64,000 nt of DNA from positions 310,001-374,000 of the forward strand of contig NZ_JAEDAK010000002.1 of the NCBI RefSeq assembly GCF_016093275.1, given 5' to 3'. The stretch's first letter is position 1. Every line of letters starts with the position of its first letter. This document shows positions 1 through 15,254 of this stretch, one piece after another. The translations under genes were made by a program, and so were the position numbers. The DNA is from Inhella proteolytica. Lineage in GTDB: Bacteria > Pseudomonadota > Gammaproteobacteria > Burkholderiales > Burkholderiaceae_C. The notes below the pieces were generated by a model. It searched no databases. It had not been told where the DNA came from and worked only from the letters and a program-made list of their open reading frames with translations.

Positions 1-1
1 G

Positions 2-475
2 CTGCTGGCCGGCGCGCTGCTGCTCTCGCCGCACTATCAGGTCAGCCGCTCGGTGCTGATCAAGGCCCCGGCCGAAAGGGTCTTTGCGCACCTGGACAGC
101 CCGGCGGGCTGGGCGCGCTGGGGGGTCTGGTACCGCAAGGACCCGCAGATGAAGGTCACACCCGAAGGCAGCGCCCAGGGTGTCGGTGCCGCCTGGAGCT
201 GGACCAGCAAGAGCGAGGGCAACGGCCGCATGAAGCTGACCGCCGTCGAAGCCGGCAAGCGGGTGGGCTATGAGCTGCAGATCGAAGACTTCAACCCCAG
301 CACCGGACAGCTCGAACTGGTGCCCGAGGCGGGCGGCACACGGGTCACCTGGACGATGCAAGGTGATGTCGGGCACCGGCTGGCGCGCTGGTTCGCCTTC
401 TTCATGGACCGCTTGGTCGGCCCTGATTTCGAGGCCGGCCTGGCCAATCTGAAACAACTCGCTGAAAAGCAATAA
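2..475 (+). CDS. SRPBCC family protein (polyketide cyclase/START-like), 5' end outside window
   Basis: The reading frame is open from the window edge, so the true start lies upstream. The visible N-terminus is a hydrophobic stretch (LLAGALLLS) followed by SRSVLIKAPAERVFAHL, the usual beginning of an SRPBCC ligand-binding fold, in which a beta strand leads into 'A..VW..L.D...W..W'. The rest (WTSKSEGNGRMKLTAVEAG, then FEAGLANLKQLAE at the end) fits polyketide-cyclase/dehydrase-type SRPBCC proteins with a single N-terminal membrane anchor. The ligand cannot be predicted. The DUF808 gene follows after 12 bases, so the two may be co-transcribed. Family call is fairly safe; function is unknown. Confidence 0.75.
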   Translation: MLAGALLLSPHYQVSRSVLIKAPAERVFAHLDSPAGWARWGVWYRKDPQMKVTPEGSAQGVGAAWSWTSKSEGNGRMKLTAVEAGKRVGYELQIEDFNPSTGQLELVPEAGGTRVTWTMQGDVGHRLARWFAFFMDRLVGPDFEAGLANLKQLAEKQ

Positions 476-487
476 CCGGAAGATCCC

Positions 488-1396
<909 letters not shown>

Positions 1397-1400
1397 ACGG

Positions 1401-2183
1401 CTACGGGCAATAGGCCCGCGCCGCCGGCCCGGCCGCCAGGCTTTGTGCGGCCAGCTGGCGCAGCTGGGCCTGCAGCGCCGGCGCCACGGGCGAAGTCACC
1501 AGCGCCGGCCCGCTGCCCAGGGCCTGGCCGCTGGCGCTGGCGTACAGCACATAGGCCGCCAGCAAGGCACCGGCCGGGCTGCTGTGGTTGCCGTCGGCGG
1601 CGTGCAGGGCCAGCGCCGGCAGGGCGGCCGCGGCGCGGTCGAAGGCCTGCGGCACCGGGGCCAGGCAGGCAGCCTCGGCCCTTGCGATGCCTTCGTGAAG
1701 CCCGTAGATGCGCGCGCTCTCGTCCACCCCCCGGCGCGGCCATTCGGGAAACAGCACCGGCGTGGCGCCGCGCGCCTTGACCAGGCGGATCCAGGCCTTG
1801 GCTTCCCCGGTGGAGTAGTTCACCGTGCCGGAACTGCTGTACTTCTGTGCCTGCAGGAAGACCTGGCTCCAGGCCGCGGAATCCAGCAGCGTGCGCGAGG
1901 TCGAGTCGCTCAGGCGTTCGTCCAGAAACAACAGGCCGGGCGCCACGGCCACGCGCACCGGCTGCCCCGGGCTGGCCTGGCGGAACAGCTCCGCCACCAG
2001 GGCGGGCAGTTCGTTGAACTGGGTGTGGCTGTTGCCATAGAACAGCAGTGCGCGCTCGCCCGGCACGGGAGCCGAAGCGGGCGGCGGCGCGCTGGGGGCG
2101 CTGGACGACGCCCCACCGCAGGCGGCCAGGGCCGGCAGCAGGGCGGCGACGCAAAGCAGGCGAAGGGTGCGCATGCGGGCCAT
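1401..2183 (-). CDS. SGNH/GDSL-type hydrolase lipoprotein
   Basis: A 260-residue protein with an N-terminal lipoprotein signal: LLCVAALLPALAACGG, with a lipobox Cys at about residue 22, followed by a Ser/Pro/Ala linker. The mature part starts with LLFYGNSHTQFNELPALVAELF, where GNSHT resembles the block I Ser motif of SGNH hydrolases, and ends with ALHAADGNHSSPAGALLAAYVLY, where D..H fits the block V catalytic pair. Short SGNH-like lipoproteins of this kind (DUF4886-like) are poorly characterised, and no substrate can be named. The start could also be the Met three codons downstream (MRTLRL). Convergent with the DUF808 gene. Confidence 0.6.
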   Translation of the reverse strand: MARMRTLRLLCVAALLPALAACGGASSSAPSAPPPASAPVPGERALLFYGNSHTQFNELPALVAELFRQASPGQPVRVAVAPGLLFLDERLSDSTSRTLLDSAAWSQVFLQAQKYSSSGTVNYSTGEAKAWIRLVKARGATPVLFPEWPRRGVDESARIYGLHEGIARAEAACLAPVPQAFDRAAAALPALALHAADGNHSSPAGALLAAYVLYASASGQALGSGPALVTSPVAPALQAQLRQLAAQSLAAGPAARAYCP

Positions 2184-2318
2184 GCTCGCGCAGACGCCCC
2201 GGATCCGCCCCTGCGGAAAGTCAGCTTTGCGGGAATGCGAGCACTTTCCGGGGCAGATGCCCGTTTGCAGGCGGCCACGGCGCGCTTAGCATCGGGCCAT
2301 CCTTGCTCTGGGGCCGCC

Positions 2319-2639
2319 ATGGTTTCCCAAGTCCTCGCCAGCATCGGCTTGACCGTCTGCATCGCACTGGGCCTGCACATGCTGCTGGGCCGGGAGCGTC
2401 AGCGTCAGCTCGGTCTGTGGTGGCAGGGCTACCAGGCGCGCTTTTCGCTGTGGCGGCGGCGCTGGTCGCCGGACGCCCGCGCAGAGCAGCGGCGCCGCCA
2501 GCGCCTCTTCGTGGCCAGCCAGCATCGCGAAGCGATCGAGCGGGCCCGCTCCAGGCCCATGGAGCTGGACGAAGTGGAATGGGATGGCAATGTCGCCAAG
2601 CCCAAGTTTGGCCAGGCCCGCAAGCGCCATCTGCACTGA
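2319..2639 (+). CDS. small hypothetical membrane-anchored protein
   Basis: A 106-residue protein that starts MVSQVLASIGLTVCIALGLH, a single N-terminal transmembrane helix, followed by a strongly basic and amphipathic cytoplasmic tail (RERQRQLGLWWQGYQ, RRRWSPDARAEQRRRQRL) ending PKFGQARKRHLH. The open frame extends far upstream, but that portion is an unrelated Arg/Gly/Gln-rich translation antisense to the lipoprotein gene, so I place the start at the ATG where a normal membrane helix begins. I do not recognise the family. The basic tail could be a nucleoid, membrane-surface or partner-binding segment, but this is speculation. Confidence 0.5.
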   Translation: MVSQVLASIGLTVCIALGLHMLLGRERQRQLGLWWQGYQARFSLWRRRWSPDARAEQRRRQRLFVASQHREAIERARSRPMELDEVEWDGNVAKPKFGQARKRHLH

Positions 2640-2713
2640 GCCAGGCCTTCGGCTTGACCAGCGCCTGAGTCCCCAAGTAGAAGCGCTCCTTAGCGCCACC
2701 AGGGAGCAGGCGG

Positions 2714-5119
2714 ATGAGCACCGCGAAACGGCAGCCGGCAGCAGACCTTGCCCACATATGGGCCGGCGGCGGCTTCGCGGGTGCCTGGCGCTACGAGCAA
2801 CAGAGCGCCCGCCTGCAATGCGACGAGGATGTGGCTACCGCCCTGGGGCTGGCCGTCGAAGGGCCGCTGACAACCTTCCTGGCCGTGGTGGACGAGGCCG
2901 ACCGCGCCGCGCTGCTGGCGGCGGTGCAGGCCACCGCGCACGATGGCGGCCGCCTGGACCGGCGCTTTCGGATCGGGCAGGGCCCGGCGGCGGGGCAATG
3001 GGCGCGACTGGCCGGGCGGGCCAGCCAGGGGGTGTTGGCCGCCGCCCTGACCGACCTGCCGGGCGAAGGCGAGCGCATGGACAGCTGGCGCGACGCCGAG
3101 CAGCGCTTCCGCCACGCCTTTGACCAGACCCCCACCACGGCCGTGCAGGGCTACGACCGCCTGCGCCGTGTCATTTACTGGAACGCCGCGAGCGAGCAGC
3201 TGTACGGCTGGCGGCGCGAGGAGGCCCTGGGCCGGCTGCTGGAAGACCTGATCGTGCCGCCGCCCATGCGCGCCGACGTGGTGCGCCTGCACACCGCGTG
3301 GCTGGAGGAAGGCGTGGCCATTCCAGCCGGCGAACTGGAGTTGCAGCACAAGGACGGCAGCATGGTGCCGGTGTTCTCCAGCCACGTGATGCTGCGCAAC
3401 GGCTGGGACGAGCCCGAGATGTACTGCATTGACGTGGACCTGCGCCAGCAGCGCCAGGCCATGCTGGAAGGGCACCAGCGCGAGCGGCAGCTCAGCGTGA
3501 TCAGCCAGGTCAGCCACGCGGGCTGGTGGGAATGGGAACTGCTGACCGACGAGGTGCGCTGGTCCGCCGAACTGGGGCGATGGTTCGGCGTCGGCCCCGG
3601 TCAAGCCAGCCGCCAGCTGTTGCTGCAGCGCCTTGACGAAGCCACACGCCAGCAGCTGCAGGCGCATTGGATCCATGTGCAGCGCGGCGAAGCGCTGGAC
3701 CTGGAGCTGCGCCAGCTGGTGGCGGGGCAGGAGCGCCATTTCCTGCTGCATGTGGAGGCCCCCGACCCCACCGTGCCGCAGCGCCGCATCGGCACCCTGC
3801 TCGACATCACCGAAAGCAAGGCGGCCGCCTCGCGCATCGATCGCCTGGCCCGCCACGACGACATGACCGGCCTGCCCAACCGCCTGCAGATGAGCGAGCG
3901 GCTGGAAGAGGCGCTCTCGCGCCAGCGCCGCAACCCGCAGGGCAAGCTGCTGGTGGGCTGCTTGGGGCTGGACCGCTTCCGGCTGGTGAACGAGAGCTTC
4001 GGCCCGAGCCGCGGCGACAGCCTGCTGAACGCTTGCGCCGAGCGCCTGCGTGGCCGACTGCGCGCCCATGATCTGTTGGCCCGACTGGGCGGTGACCACT
4101 TCGGCGTGCTGATCGAAAGCGTGCGCGACGAGGCCGAGGCCGAGAGCCTGGCCCAGCAGCTGCTGGGCCTGTTCCGCCAGCCCTTTGGCAGCGGGGAGCA
4201 GGAGCATTACCTCAGCGCCAGCCTGGGGCTGAGCTGCTGGCCCGACGACGGCAGCAGCGCCGAGGTGCTGCTGCAACACGCCGAGACCGCGCTGCACCGC
4301 GCCAAGGAGCAAGGCGGCGGGCATCACCAGTTCTACCGGGCCGACATGAACGAGCGGGCGCTCGAGCGCGTGCAGCTGCTGAACCGCCTGCGCCGCGCCC
4401 AGCCCCAGGGCGAGCTGAGCCTGCACTACCAGGCCCAGCGCCGCCTCACCGACCGCAGCCTGCTGGGCGCCGAGGCCCTGCTGCGCTGGCACTCACCCCA
4501 GCTCGGCAACGTGCCGCCAGACCGATTCATCCCCCTGGCCGAGGAAAGCGGGCTGATCGATGCCGAGGGCGGGCTGGGCGACTGGGTGCTGGCACGCTGC
4601 TGCGCGACCCTGGCGGCCTGGCAGGGCGGGCCGCACGCGCAGCTGCGCCTGGCGGCCAACCTGTCGGCTCGCCAGTTCCGCAACGGCCGCCTGCCCGCCA
4701 CCGTGGCGCGGCTGTTGACCGAGCACGGCGTGAACCCGCAGCGCCTGGAGCTGGAGGTCACCGAATCCCTGCTGCTGGACCACGACCAGGCCACGCAGCA
4801 GCAGCTCTTCGCCCTCAAGGACCTGGGCGTGGCGCTGGCACTGGACGACTTTGGCACCGGCTATTCGTCGCTGGCCATGCTGCGCCGCGTGCCGGTGGAT
4901 GTGCTGAAGATCGACCGCAGCTTCGTGAAGGACCTGGGCCAGGACGGCGAGGCCGACGCGCTGGTGCGCGCCATCGTCGGCATGGCCAAGGCCTTGAAGC
5001 TGCAGCTGGTGGCCGAAGGCGTGGAGACCGAGGCCCAGGCGGCCTTCTTGAACGCGCTGGGCTGCGAAACCGGCCAGGGCTGGCTGTTCGGCCGACCGGT
5101 GCCGCTGGAGGATTTCTAG
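2714..5119 (+). CDS. PAS-GGDEF-EAL c-di-GMP signalling protein, GGDEF degenerate
   Basis: An 801-residue cytoplasmic protein without evident membrane helices. In order: an N-terminal sensor-like region (1-115), a PAS domain around 125-255 (RFRHAFDQTPTTAVQGYD, NAASEQLYGWRREEALGR), a second PAS-like region (WWEWELLTDEVRWSAELGRWF), a GGDEF domain from HDDMTGLPNRLQMSERL, and an EAL domain from about residue 580. The GGDEF signature reads GGDHF, so the Glu of GGD/EEF is lost and cyclase activity is unlikely. The EAL side keeps EALLRW, LELEVTESLLL, DDFGTGYSSL, KIDRSFVKD and AEGVET, consistent with a working c-di-GMP phosphodiesterase. It ends base-to-base against the convergent uvrA gene. Confidence 0.9.
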   Translation: MSTAKRQPAADLAHIWAGGGFAGAWRYEQQSARLQCDEDVATALGLAVEGPLTTFLAVVDEADRAALLAAVQATAHDGGRLDRRFRIGQGPAAGQWARLAGRASQGVLAAALTDLPGEGERMDSWRDAEQRFRHAFDQTPTTAVQGYDRLRRVIYWNAASEQLYGWRREEALGRLLEDLIVPPPMRADVVRLHTAWLEEGVAIPAGELELQHKDGSMVPVFSSHVMLRNGWDEPEMYCIDVDLRQQRQAMLEGHQRERQLSVISQVSHAGWWEWELLTDEVRWSAELGRWFGVGPGQASRQLLLQRLDEATRQQLQAHWIHVQRGEALDLELRQLVAGQERHFLLHVEAPDPTVPQRRIGTLLDITESKAAASRIDRLARHDDMTGLPNRLQMSERLEEALSRQRRNPQGKLLVGCLGLDRFRLVNESFGPSRGDSLLNACAERLRGRLRAHDLLARLGGDHFGVLIESVRDEAEAESLAQQLLGLFRQPFGSGEQEHYLSASLGLSCWPDDGSSAEVLLQHAETALHRAKEQGGGHHQFYRADMNERALERVQLLNRLRRAQPQGELSLHYQAQRRLTDRSLLGAEALLRWHSPQLGNVPPDRFIPLAEESGLIDAEGGLGDWVLARCCATLAAWQGGPHAQLRLAANLSARQFRNGRLPATVARLLTEHGVNPQRLELEVTESLLLDHDQATQQQLFALKDLGVALALDDFGTGYSSLAMLRRVPVDVLKIDRSFVKDLGQDGEADALVRAIVGMAKALKLQLVAEGVETEAQAAFLNALGCETGQGWLFGRPVPLEDF

Positions 5120-10696
<5,577 letters not shown>

Positions 10697-10771
10697 GGAA
10701 GGCTCAGGGCGACAGGGGGCGGACATTCTGCGGGCGGAATGCGGCCCGCCGCCGCCCAGGGGCCATTCCGG

Positions 10772-11653
10772 CTACATCCAGTAGCGGTCCGGGATGGCGT
10801 TCGCCGCGGGGCTCAGGGTCGGGTTTGGAATGTGGAAGCGCAGGCGGCGCTCCAAGTTGGCGCCGCGCAGCCCTTCCTTCGTGAAGGTGTGCGTGTCAAA
10901 GAGGCGCCGGTAGGCACCGCTCTCGTGCAGGCTGCGCAAGCCGGCCTCGATCTGCGCGGCCAGGGCCTTGTTCTCGTGGCGCACGTAGAAGATCTGGTCG
11001 TTGCGGTAGCTCAGCAGCAGGCGCGGCTCCAGCATCAGCTCGGGCGCGTCCTGGCTGCGCAGGCTCAGCTCACCCACCGCCTCCAGGGCGCCGCGCGGGA
11101 AATAGTCGATGGTGCCGCGCGCCACCATGCGGAACAGCGCGTCGTAGGTGTTGGACACCACCTTCAGGCCGGCGGCGCGCAGGATGGTGGTGTCCACCCA
11201 GCCCACGCCCTGCCCGGCGGTCAGTCCGGCCAAGTCTTCGAGCTTGTTCACGGCGGCAAATTGCGCCTGCCGCTCCTTGTGGATGATGAAGACGCGCTGC
11301 CCCATCAGGCCGCGGTAGAGCGGGATGTAGATCGGCCGGGCCAGGCGCTCGGCCTCGTCGTTCAGCGCCGCCCACATGAAGTCGATGTGGCCCTCGCGCA
11401 GGGCACGGAAGGCGCGCGGGCGCTCCATCGCCATCTCGGTGGGCTCGAAGCTGGCCTCCACACCCTGGGTGGCCAGCGCCAACTGGAGCAGGGAAAGGGC
11501 GAAGTTCAGGCGCAGATCCTGCGGCAGCAGCGCAAGCTGGGCATAGCGCAGCACCACCCGCGCCGAGGCCGGGCGCGCCGGCAGGCCCAGCGCCGCGGCC
11601 GCCAGCCAGTGGCGGCGGCGCCAGGCAAAAGGGGGCAGTGCATCCGGGGCCAT
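10772..11653 (-). CDS. periplasmic solute-binding-like protein, no transporter nearby
   Basis: A 293-residue protein with a twin-Arg-like basic N-terminus (WRRRHWLAAAALGLP) and a signal-peptide-like hydrophobic core ending near ASA. The mature part has a two-lobed solute-binding feel: LREGHIDFMWAALNDEAERLARPIYIPLYRGLMGQRVFIIHKE resembles the lobe crossing of SBP_bac_3/transporter-substrate-binding families, and GLRSLHESGAYRRLFDTHT resembles their C-terminal helix. No permease or ATPase is adjacent, so it may work as a sensor or scavenging receptor rather than in ABC import. It is divergent from the MatB-like gene with 42 bases between starts. Family placement is moderate; the ligand is unknown. 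Confidence 0.6.
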   Translation of the reverse strand: MAPDALPPFAWRRRHWLAAAALGLPARPASARVVLRYAQLALLPQDLRLNFALSLLQLALATQGVEASFEPTEMAMERPRAFRALREGHIDFMWAALNDEAERLARPIYIPLYRGLMGQRVFIIHKERQAQFAAVNKLEDLAGLTAGQGVGWVDTTILRAAGLKVVSNTYDALFRMVARGTIDYFPRGALEAVGELSLRSQDAPELMLEPRLLLSYRNDQIFYVRHENKALAAQIEAGLRSLHESGAYRRLFDTHTFTKEGLRGANLERRLRFHIPNPTLSPAANAIPDRYWM

Positions 11654-11695
11654 GCGCCAACTCTATGCGCCCAGCCCGCGGCCGAGAATCCCGGT

Positions 11696-13213
11696 ATGCA
11701 GCACGACGACTCCCTGTTCAGCGCCCTGCGCGCCGCCTTCCCTGCCGATCTGGACCGCATCGCCCTCACTGTCTGGGATCAGGAAGGCCAGCCGGCCTAC
11801 ACCTGGCGCGACCTGGAGCGCGGCTCGGCCATGCTCGCCAACTTGTTCGCCGACCTTGGCCTGCAACCCGGCGAGCGCCTGGCCTTGCAGGTGGAAAAGT
11901 CGGTCGAGGCCCTGATGGTCTGGCTGGCCTGCCTGCGCAGCGGCCTGGTGCTGGTGCCGCTGAACCCGGCCTACCAGGCGGCCGAGCTGACGCATTTCCT
12001 CAAGGACGCCGAGCCGCGCATCCTGGTCTGCGCCCCCGAGACGTTTGGCCGCCACAGCAGCCTGGCCTTCCAACTCGGGGTGGGGTGGGTGTTCACACTG
12101 GGGGCCGAACGCCAGGGCACGCTGCTGGAGCGCGCCAGCTTCCACGCCGACCAGCACAGGCCCCTGCCCCGTCAGGCCGGCGACCCGGCGGCCATCCTCT
12201 ACACCAGCGGCACCACCGGCGTCTCCAAGGGCGCCGTGCTCACGCACGGCAATCTGCTCAGCAATGCGCGCACCCTGGTGGAGGTGTGGGGCTGGCAGCC
12301 GCAGGCCGATGTGCTGGTGCACGCGCTGCCGATCTTCCATGTGCACGGCCTGTTCGTGGCCAGCCACTGCGCGCTGCTCAGCGGCAGCTCCATGCGCTGG
12401 CTGCAGCGCTTCGAGCCCGCCGCGGTGTGCAGCGCCCTGCAGGGCGCCACGGTCTTCATGGGCGTGCCCACGCTGTACACGCGCCTGCTGGCCCACGCCG
12501 GCTTCACACGCGCGGCGGCGGCGAGCGTGCGTCTGTTCATCAGCGGCTCGGCACCTCTGCAGGCCGAAACCTTCGACGAGTTCGAGGCCCGCATCGGTCA
12601 GCGCATCCTGGAGCGCTACGGCATGAGCGAGACCGGCATGCTGACCAGCAACCCCTTGAACGGGCCACGCGTGCGCGCCTCGGTGGGCCCGGCGCTGCCG
12701 GGCGTGCAGCTGCGCATTGCCGAGCCTGATGCCGAGAGCGTCGGCAGTGTCGAGGTCAAGGGGCCGAACGTGTTTGCCGGCTACTGGAAGCGCCCCGAGC
12801 TGAACGCCAGCGAATTCACGCCCGACGGCTACTTCCGCACCGGCGACATGGGCCGGCTGGACGCCCACGGCTATCTGCACCTGGTGGGCCGCGCCAAGGA
12901 CCTGGTCATCAGCGGCGGCTTCAACGTCTACCCGGCCGAGGTGGAGATGCACCTGAACGAGCTGCCCGGCGTGCAGGAGTCGGCCGTCATCGGCCTGCCG
13001 CACCCGGATTTCGGCGAGGCCGTCACCGCCCTGGTGATCCCCCTGCCCGGCGCGCAGTTGGACGAAGCCGTGCTGATCGCCGCCATGCGCCGGCGCCTGG
13101 CCGCCTTCAAATGCCCGAAGCGCGTGCTGCTGGCCACCGAGCTGCCGCGCAACGCCATGGGCAAGGTGCAGAAGAAACTGCTGCGGGAACAACATGCCCA
13201 GCTCTACCGATAA
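11696..13213 (+). CDS. matB: malonyl-CoA synthetase-like acyl-CoA ligase (MatB/ACSF3 type)
   Basis: A 505-residue ANL-superfamily adenylating enzyme. Visible motifs are the P-loop A3 (ILYTSGTTGVSKGAVLTH, near residue 170), ALPIFHVHGL, A5 (ERYGMSETGMLTSNPLNGPR, near 305), A7/A8 (FRTGDMGRLD ... GRAKDLVISGGFNVYPAEVE) and the catalytic Lys motif near the end (RNAMGKVQKK). The combination RYGMSETxM.TSNP and SVGPALPGV is typical of MatB/ACSF3 malonyl-CoA synthetases, which make malonyl-CoA from malonate, CoA and ATP. MatA decarboxylase is not adjacent. The frame is open far upstream antisense to uvrA; the start used is the ATG that gives a family-typical N-terminus. The final codons overlap the CWC gene by 20 bases. 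Confidence 0.8.
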   Translation: MQHDDSLFSALRAAFPADLDRIALTVWDQEGQPAYTWRDLERGSAMLANLFADLGLQPGERLALQVEKSVEALMVWLACLRSGLVLVPLNPAYQAAELTHFLKDAEPRILVCAPETFGRHSSLAFQLGVGWVFTLGAERQGTLLERASFHADQHRPLPRQAGDPAAILYTSGTTGVSKGAVLTHGNLLSNARTLVEVWGWQPQADVLVHALPIFHVHGLFVASHCALLSGSSMRWLQRFEPAAVCSALQGATVFMGVPTLYTRLLAHAGFTRAAAASVRLFISGSAPLQAETFDEFEARIGQRILERYGMSETGMLTSNPLNGPRVRASVGPALPGVQLRIAEPDAESVGSVEVKGPNVFAGYWKRPELNASEFTPDGYFRTGDMGRLDAHGYLHLVGRAKDLVISGGFNVYPAEVEMHLNELPGVQESAVIGLPHPDFGEAVTALVIPLPGAQLDEAVLIAAMRRRLAAFKCPKRVLLATELPRNAMGKVQKKLLREQHAQLYR

Positions 13214-13409
13214 CAGCCACTGCCCGCGTTGCGGCGGCGGTTTTCATTGCGGTGCGGCCGAGGCGCGCTGCGACTGCTTCGAGCTGAAGCTCAGCGCCGC
13301 GCTGCGCGCCGAGCTGGCGCAGCGCTACAGCGGCTGCCTGTGCCTGAACTGTCTGCGCGAGCTGGCAAAGCCCACCGAGCCGCCCGGCAACACATCAAGC
13401 CCGAGCTGA
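13194..13409 (+). CDS. cysteine-rich CWC family protein
   Basis: A 71-residue protein with eight Cys residues arranged CPRCGGGFHCG, CDCFELKLSAALRAEL and YSGCLCLNCLREL. This is the pattern of the small CWC family, for which a metal-binding, probably zinc, fold is presumed but no function is known. The ATG lies inside the last codons of the MatB-like gene (20-base overlap, different frame), so translation is probably coupled. The Ser/Pro-rich tail after LREL is not part of the conserved core. Confidence 0.75.
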   Translation: MPSSTDNSHCPRCGGGFHCGAAEARCDCFELKLSAALRAELAQRYSGCLCLNCLRELAKPTEPPGNTSSPS

Positions 13410-13453
13410 CGCCAGCCGTTCCCAGCGCCGCGCCAACGCGCTAGCCTGGGGGC

Positions 13454-14206
13454 ATGTGGAAGTCGCCGCACTGCCAACGCCGCCAGCTGCTGTTCGCCCT
13501 GACCGGCGGGCTGGCGGGCAGCGCGGCGCGGGCCGATTCGCTGCGGGTGTTCGCCGACGAGGATTACTACCCGCTGATCCACCGCCAGGCGGAGCGCCCG
13601 GCCGGCCTGCTGGTTGAGCGCCTGCAGCGCAGCAGCGCCTTCAGCGGCGACCAGTTCGTCATCGAGCTGGTGGGCCTGAACCGCGCGCTGATGCTGGCCG
13701 AACAAGCTGAGGGCGGTGTGCTCGGCCTTTCCTACACGCAGGAGCGGGCGCGCTGGCTGGATTTCTCGGCGCCGCTGATGCACGACGACATTGCCGTGGT
13801 GGTGCGCCGCGGCCAGGGCTTCCGCTTTCGCGGCCTGCCCGACCTGTACGGCAAGACCATCGGCCTGCCCAAGGGCGCCAGCTTTGGTGACGCGCTGGAG
13901 CAAGCCATCCAGCGTGGCGATCTGAGGGTGGAGCGCGACTGGGCCCTGGTGCGCCGTCTGCGCATGCTGCTGGCCGGACGGCTGGACGCGGCAGTGATTG
14001 GCGGCGGTGCGCTGAGCCTGCAGGCCGCCATCGAACGCGATCCGGATTTGCGCGGCCAGCGTGAGCGCTTCGAGCTGCTGTCCCAGCCGCTCTACCTGGA
14101 CCCGCTGCACCTGGGCGTACCCAAGTCCATGCAACTGCGCGCCCTGCTGGACCGGCTGAACCGCGCCCTCAGCCGCATGCCCCCGGCGCCGACGCTGCGC
14201 CGCTGA
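13454..14206 (+). CDS. SBP_bac_3-like periplasmic protein
   Basis: A 250-residue protein with a short signal sequence (RRQLLFALTGGLAGSAARA) followed by DSLRVFADEDYYPLIHR, the first strand of an extracellular solute-binding protein family 3 fold. The remainder contains the expected elements: LGLSYTQERARWLDFSAPLMHDDIAVVVRRG, then LPDLYGKTIGLPKGASFGD and the pattern RRLRMLLAGRLDAAVIGG. No ABC permease or ATPase accompanies it, a feature shared with two other such proteins nearby. The ligand is unknown. It ends exactly where the convergent exonuclease gene ends. Confidence 0.7.
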   Translation: MWKSPHCQRRQLLFALTGGLAGSAARADSLRVFADEDYYPLIHRQAERPAGLLVERLQRSSAFSGDQFVIELVGLNRALMLAEQAEGGVLGLSYTQERARWLDFSAPLMHDDIAVVVRRGQGFRFRGLPDLYGKTIGLPKGASFGDALEQAIQRGDLRVERDWALVRRLRMLLAGRLDAAVIGGGALSLQAAIERDPDLRGQRERFELLSQPLYLDPLHLGVPKSMQLRALLDRLNRALSRMPPAPTLRR

Positions 14207-14692
14207 TCAGCTGTGCAGCAGGCGCTGCAGCGCGATCTGCAGTACCTTCGCGTCGCTACTGGCGCGGTGCCGGCCAATCGAAAGCTCGTTGCGCACGCGC
14301 ATCACGGTGTCATGCCAGCACTGCGCCTGCTGTTCATCCAGCAGGGTGCGCAGGTCTTCCAGCTTGAAGGCGGGCGCGGCCTCGGCGGCTTCGAACAGGC
14401 GCGCCAGCCAGGGGTAATCCTGGGCCCAGCCGTCGCAGTACACGGTTTGTCCGGCCAAGCGCTGGTTCAGCTGCTCGGCCACCCAGGTGCTGGGCCGGCC
14501 ATGGCTGCTGAGCAGCTCGCGCTCGATGCCGTGCAGGGCGGCCGCGCCTTCGTCCCAGTGTGACCAGTCGGCCTCCGGCTGCACCAGGGTGCAGAACAGC
14601 TGGCCGTCGCGGTCCACAAAGCCCACCTCGATGGGATAGCTGCCGCGACCAAAGCCGCTGGCCTCGATATCGATGAAGGCGGGAAGCTGCAT
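14207..14692 (-). CDS. DEDDh-type 3'-5' exonuclease-like protein
   Basis: About 161 residues. It begins MQLPAFIDIEASGFGRGSYP, with D.E in the first exonuclease motif, has YCDGWAQDYPWL in the region of motif II, and ends IGRHRASSDAKVLQIALQRL, which supplies the His and Asp of a DEDDh motif III. The family includes RNase T, oligoribonuclease and the DnaQ proofreading subunit; this short stand-alone form lacks other domains, and its nucleic-acid substrate cannot be assigned. The frame is open 23 codons further upstream, but homology-like sequence starts at this Met, which I prefer. Confidence 0.7.
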   Translation of the reverse strand: MQLPAFIDIEASGFGRGSYPIEVGFVDRDGQLFCTLVQPEADWSHWDEGAAALHGIERELLSSHGRPSTWVAEQLNQRLAGQTVYCDGWAQDYPWLARLFEAAEAAPAFKLEDLRTLLDEQQAQCWHDTVMRVRNELSIGRHRASSDAKVLQIALQRLLHS

Positions 14693-14809
14693 GGGCTGAC
14701 TGTAGGCAGGCCGGGCGGCGCGGGCATGGGGATTTCCATCAAGCCGCGCGCTGTTCAGCACCCGGCTTTGCGCGCATCATGGGCGCTCAGCCACCGCCCG
14801 AGTCGCCCC

Positions 14810-15169
14810 GTGTCCGCCCACGAAGAACGCCGCCAATTCGCCCGCATCCATTTTGATGCCCAGGCCCAGCTCAGCACCGTGGACACGCGCCTTGACGTGC
14901 AGCTGCTCGACATCTCCCTGCAGGGCGCGCTGGTGCGCCTGCCCGCCGGCCTGCGCGTGGAACCGGGCGAACCCTGCCTGCTGGCCCTGCGCCTGGGCGA
15001 CGTAACGATCAAGATGGCGGCCGAGCTGGCCCATGTGAAGGCAGACCACGCCGGCCTGCAGTGCCGCTCGATCGACCTGGAGTCCATCAGCCACCTGCGC
15101 CGCCTGGTGGAGGTCAACCTGGGCAAGCGCGAACTGCTGGAGCGAGAGCTGCGCGCCCTTGTGGCGTGA
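14810..15169 (+). CDS. PilZ domain protein (c-di-GMP effector candidate)
   Basis: A protein of about 119 residues with the two PilZ c-di-GMP-binding elements: an N-terminal EERRQFARIHFD, matching the RxxxR motif, and LLDISLQGALVRLP, matching D/N-x-S-x-x-G, about 25 residues later. The C-terminal part (SIDLESISHLRRLVEVNLG) is the usual amphipathic end of single-domain PilZ proteins. I favour the GTG start (SAHEERRQ) because upstream codons read as non-family sequence; an ATG 28 codons earlier in frame is the alternative. The two EAL proteins in the window make a shared c-di-GMP pool plausible, but no direct link is visible. Confidence 0.75.
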   Translation: MSAHEERRQFARIHFDAQAQLSTVDTRLDVQLLDISLQGALVRLPAGLRVEPGEPCLLALRLGDVTIKMAAELAHVKADHAGLQCRSIDLESISHLRRLVEVNLGKRELLERELRALVA

Positions 15170-15254
15170 ACCGCGACGGTTCGGGTAAGCCCGTTTGCAG
15201 CCCGGCGCACACCGCGCAAACTGGCCTCTCCTCCCCCAAAAGAAGGAGCCCGCC

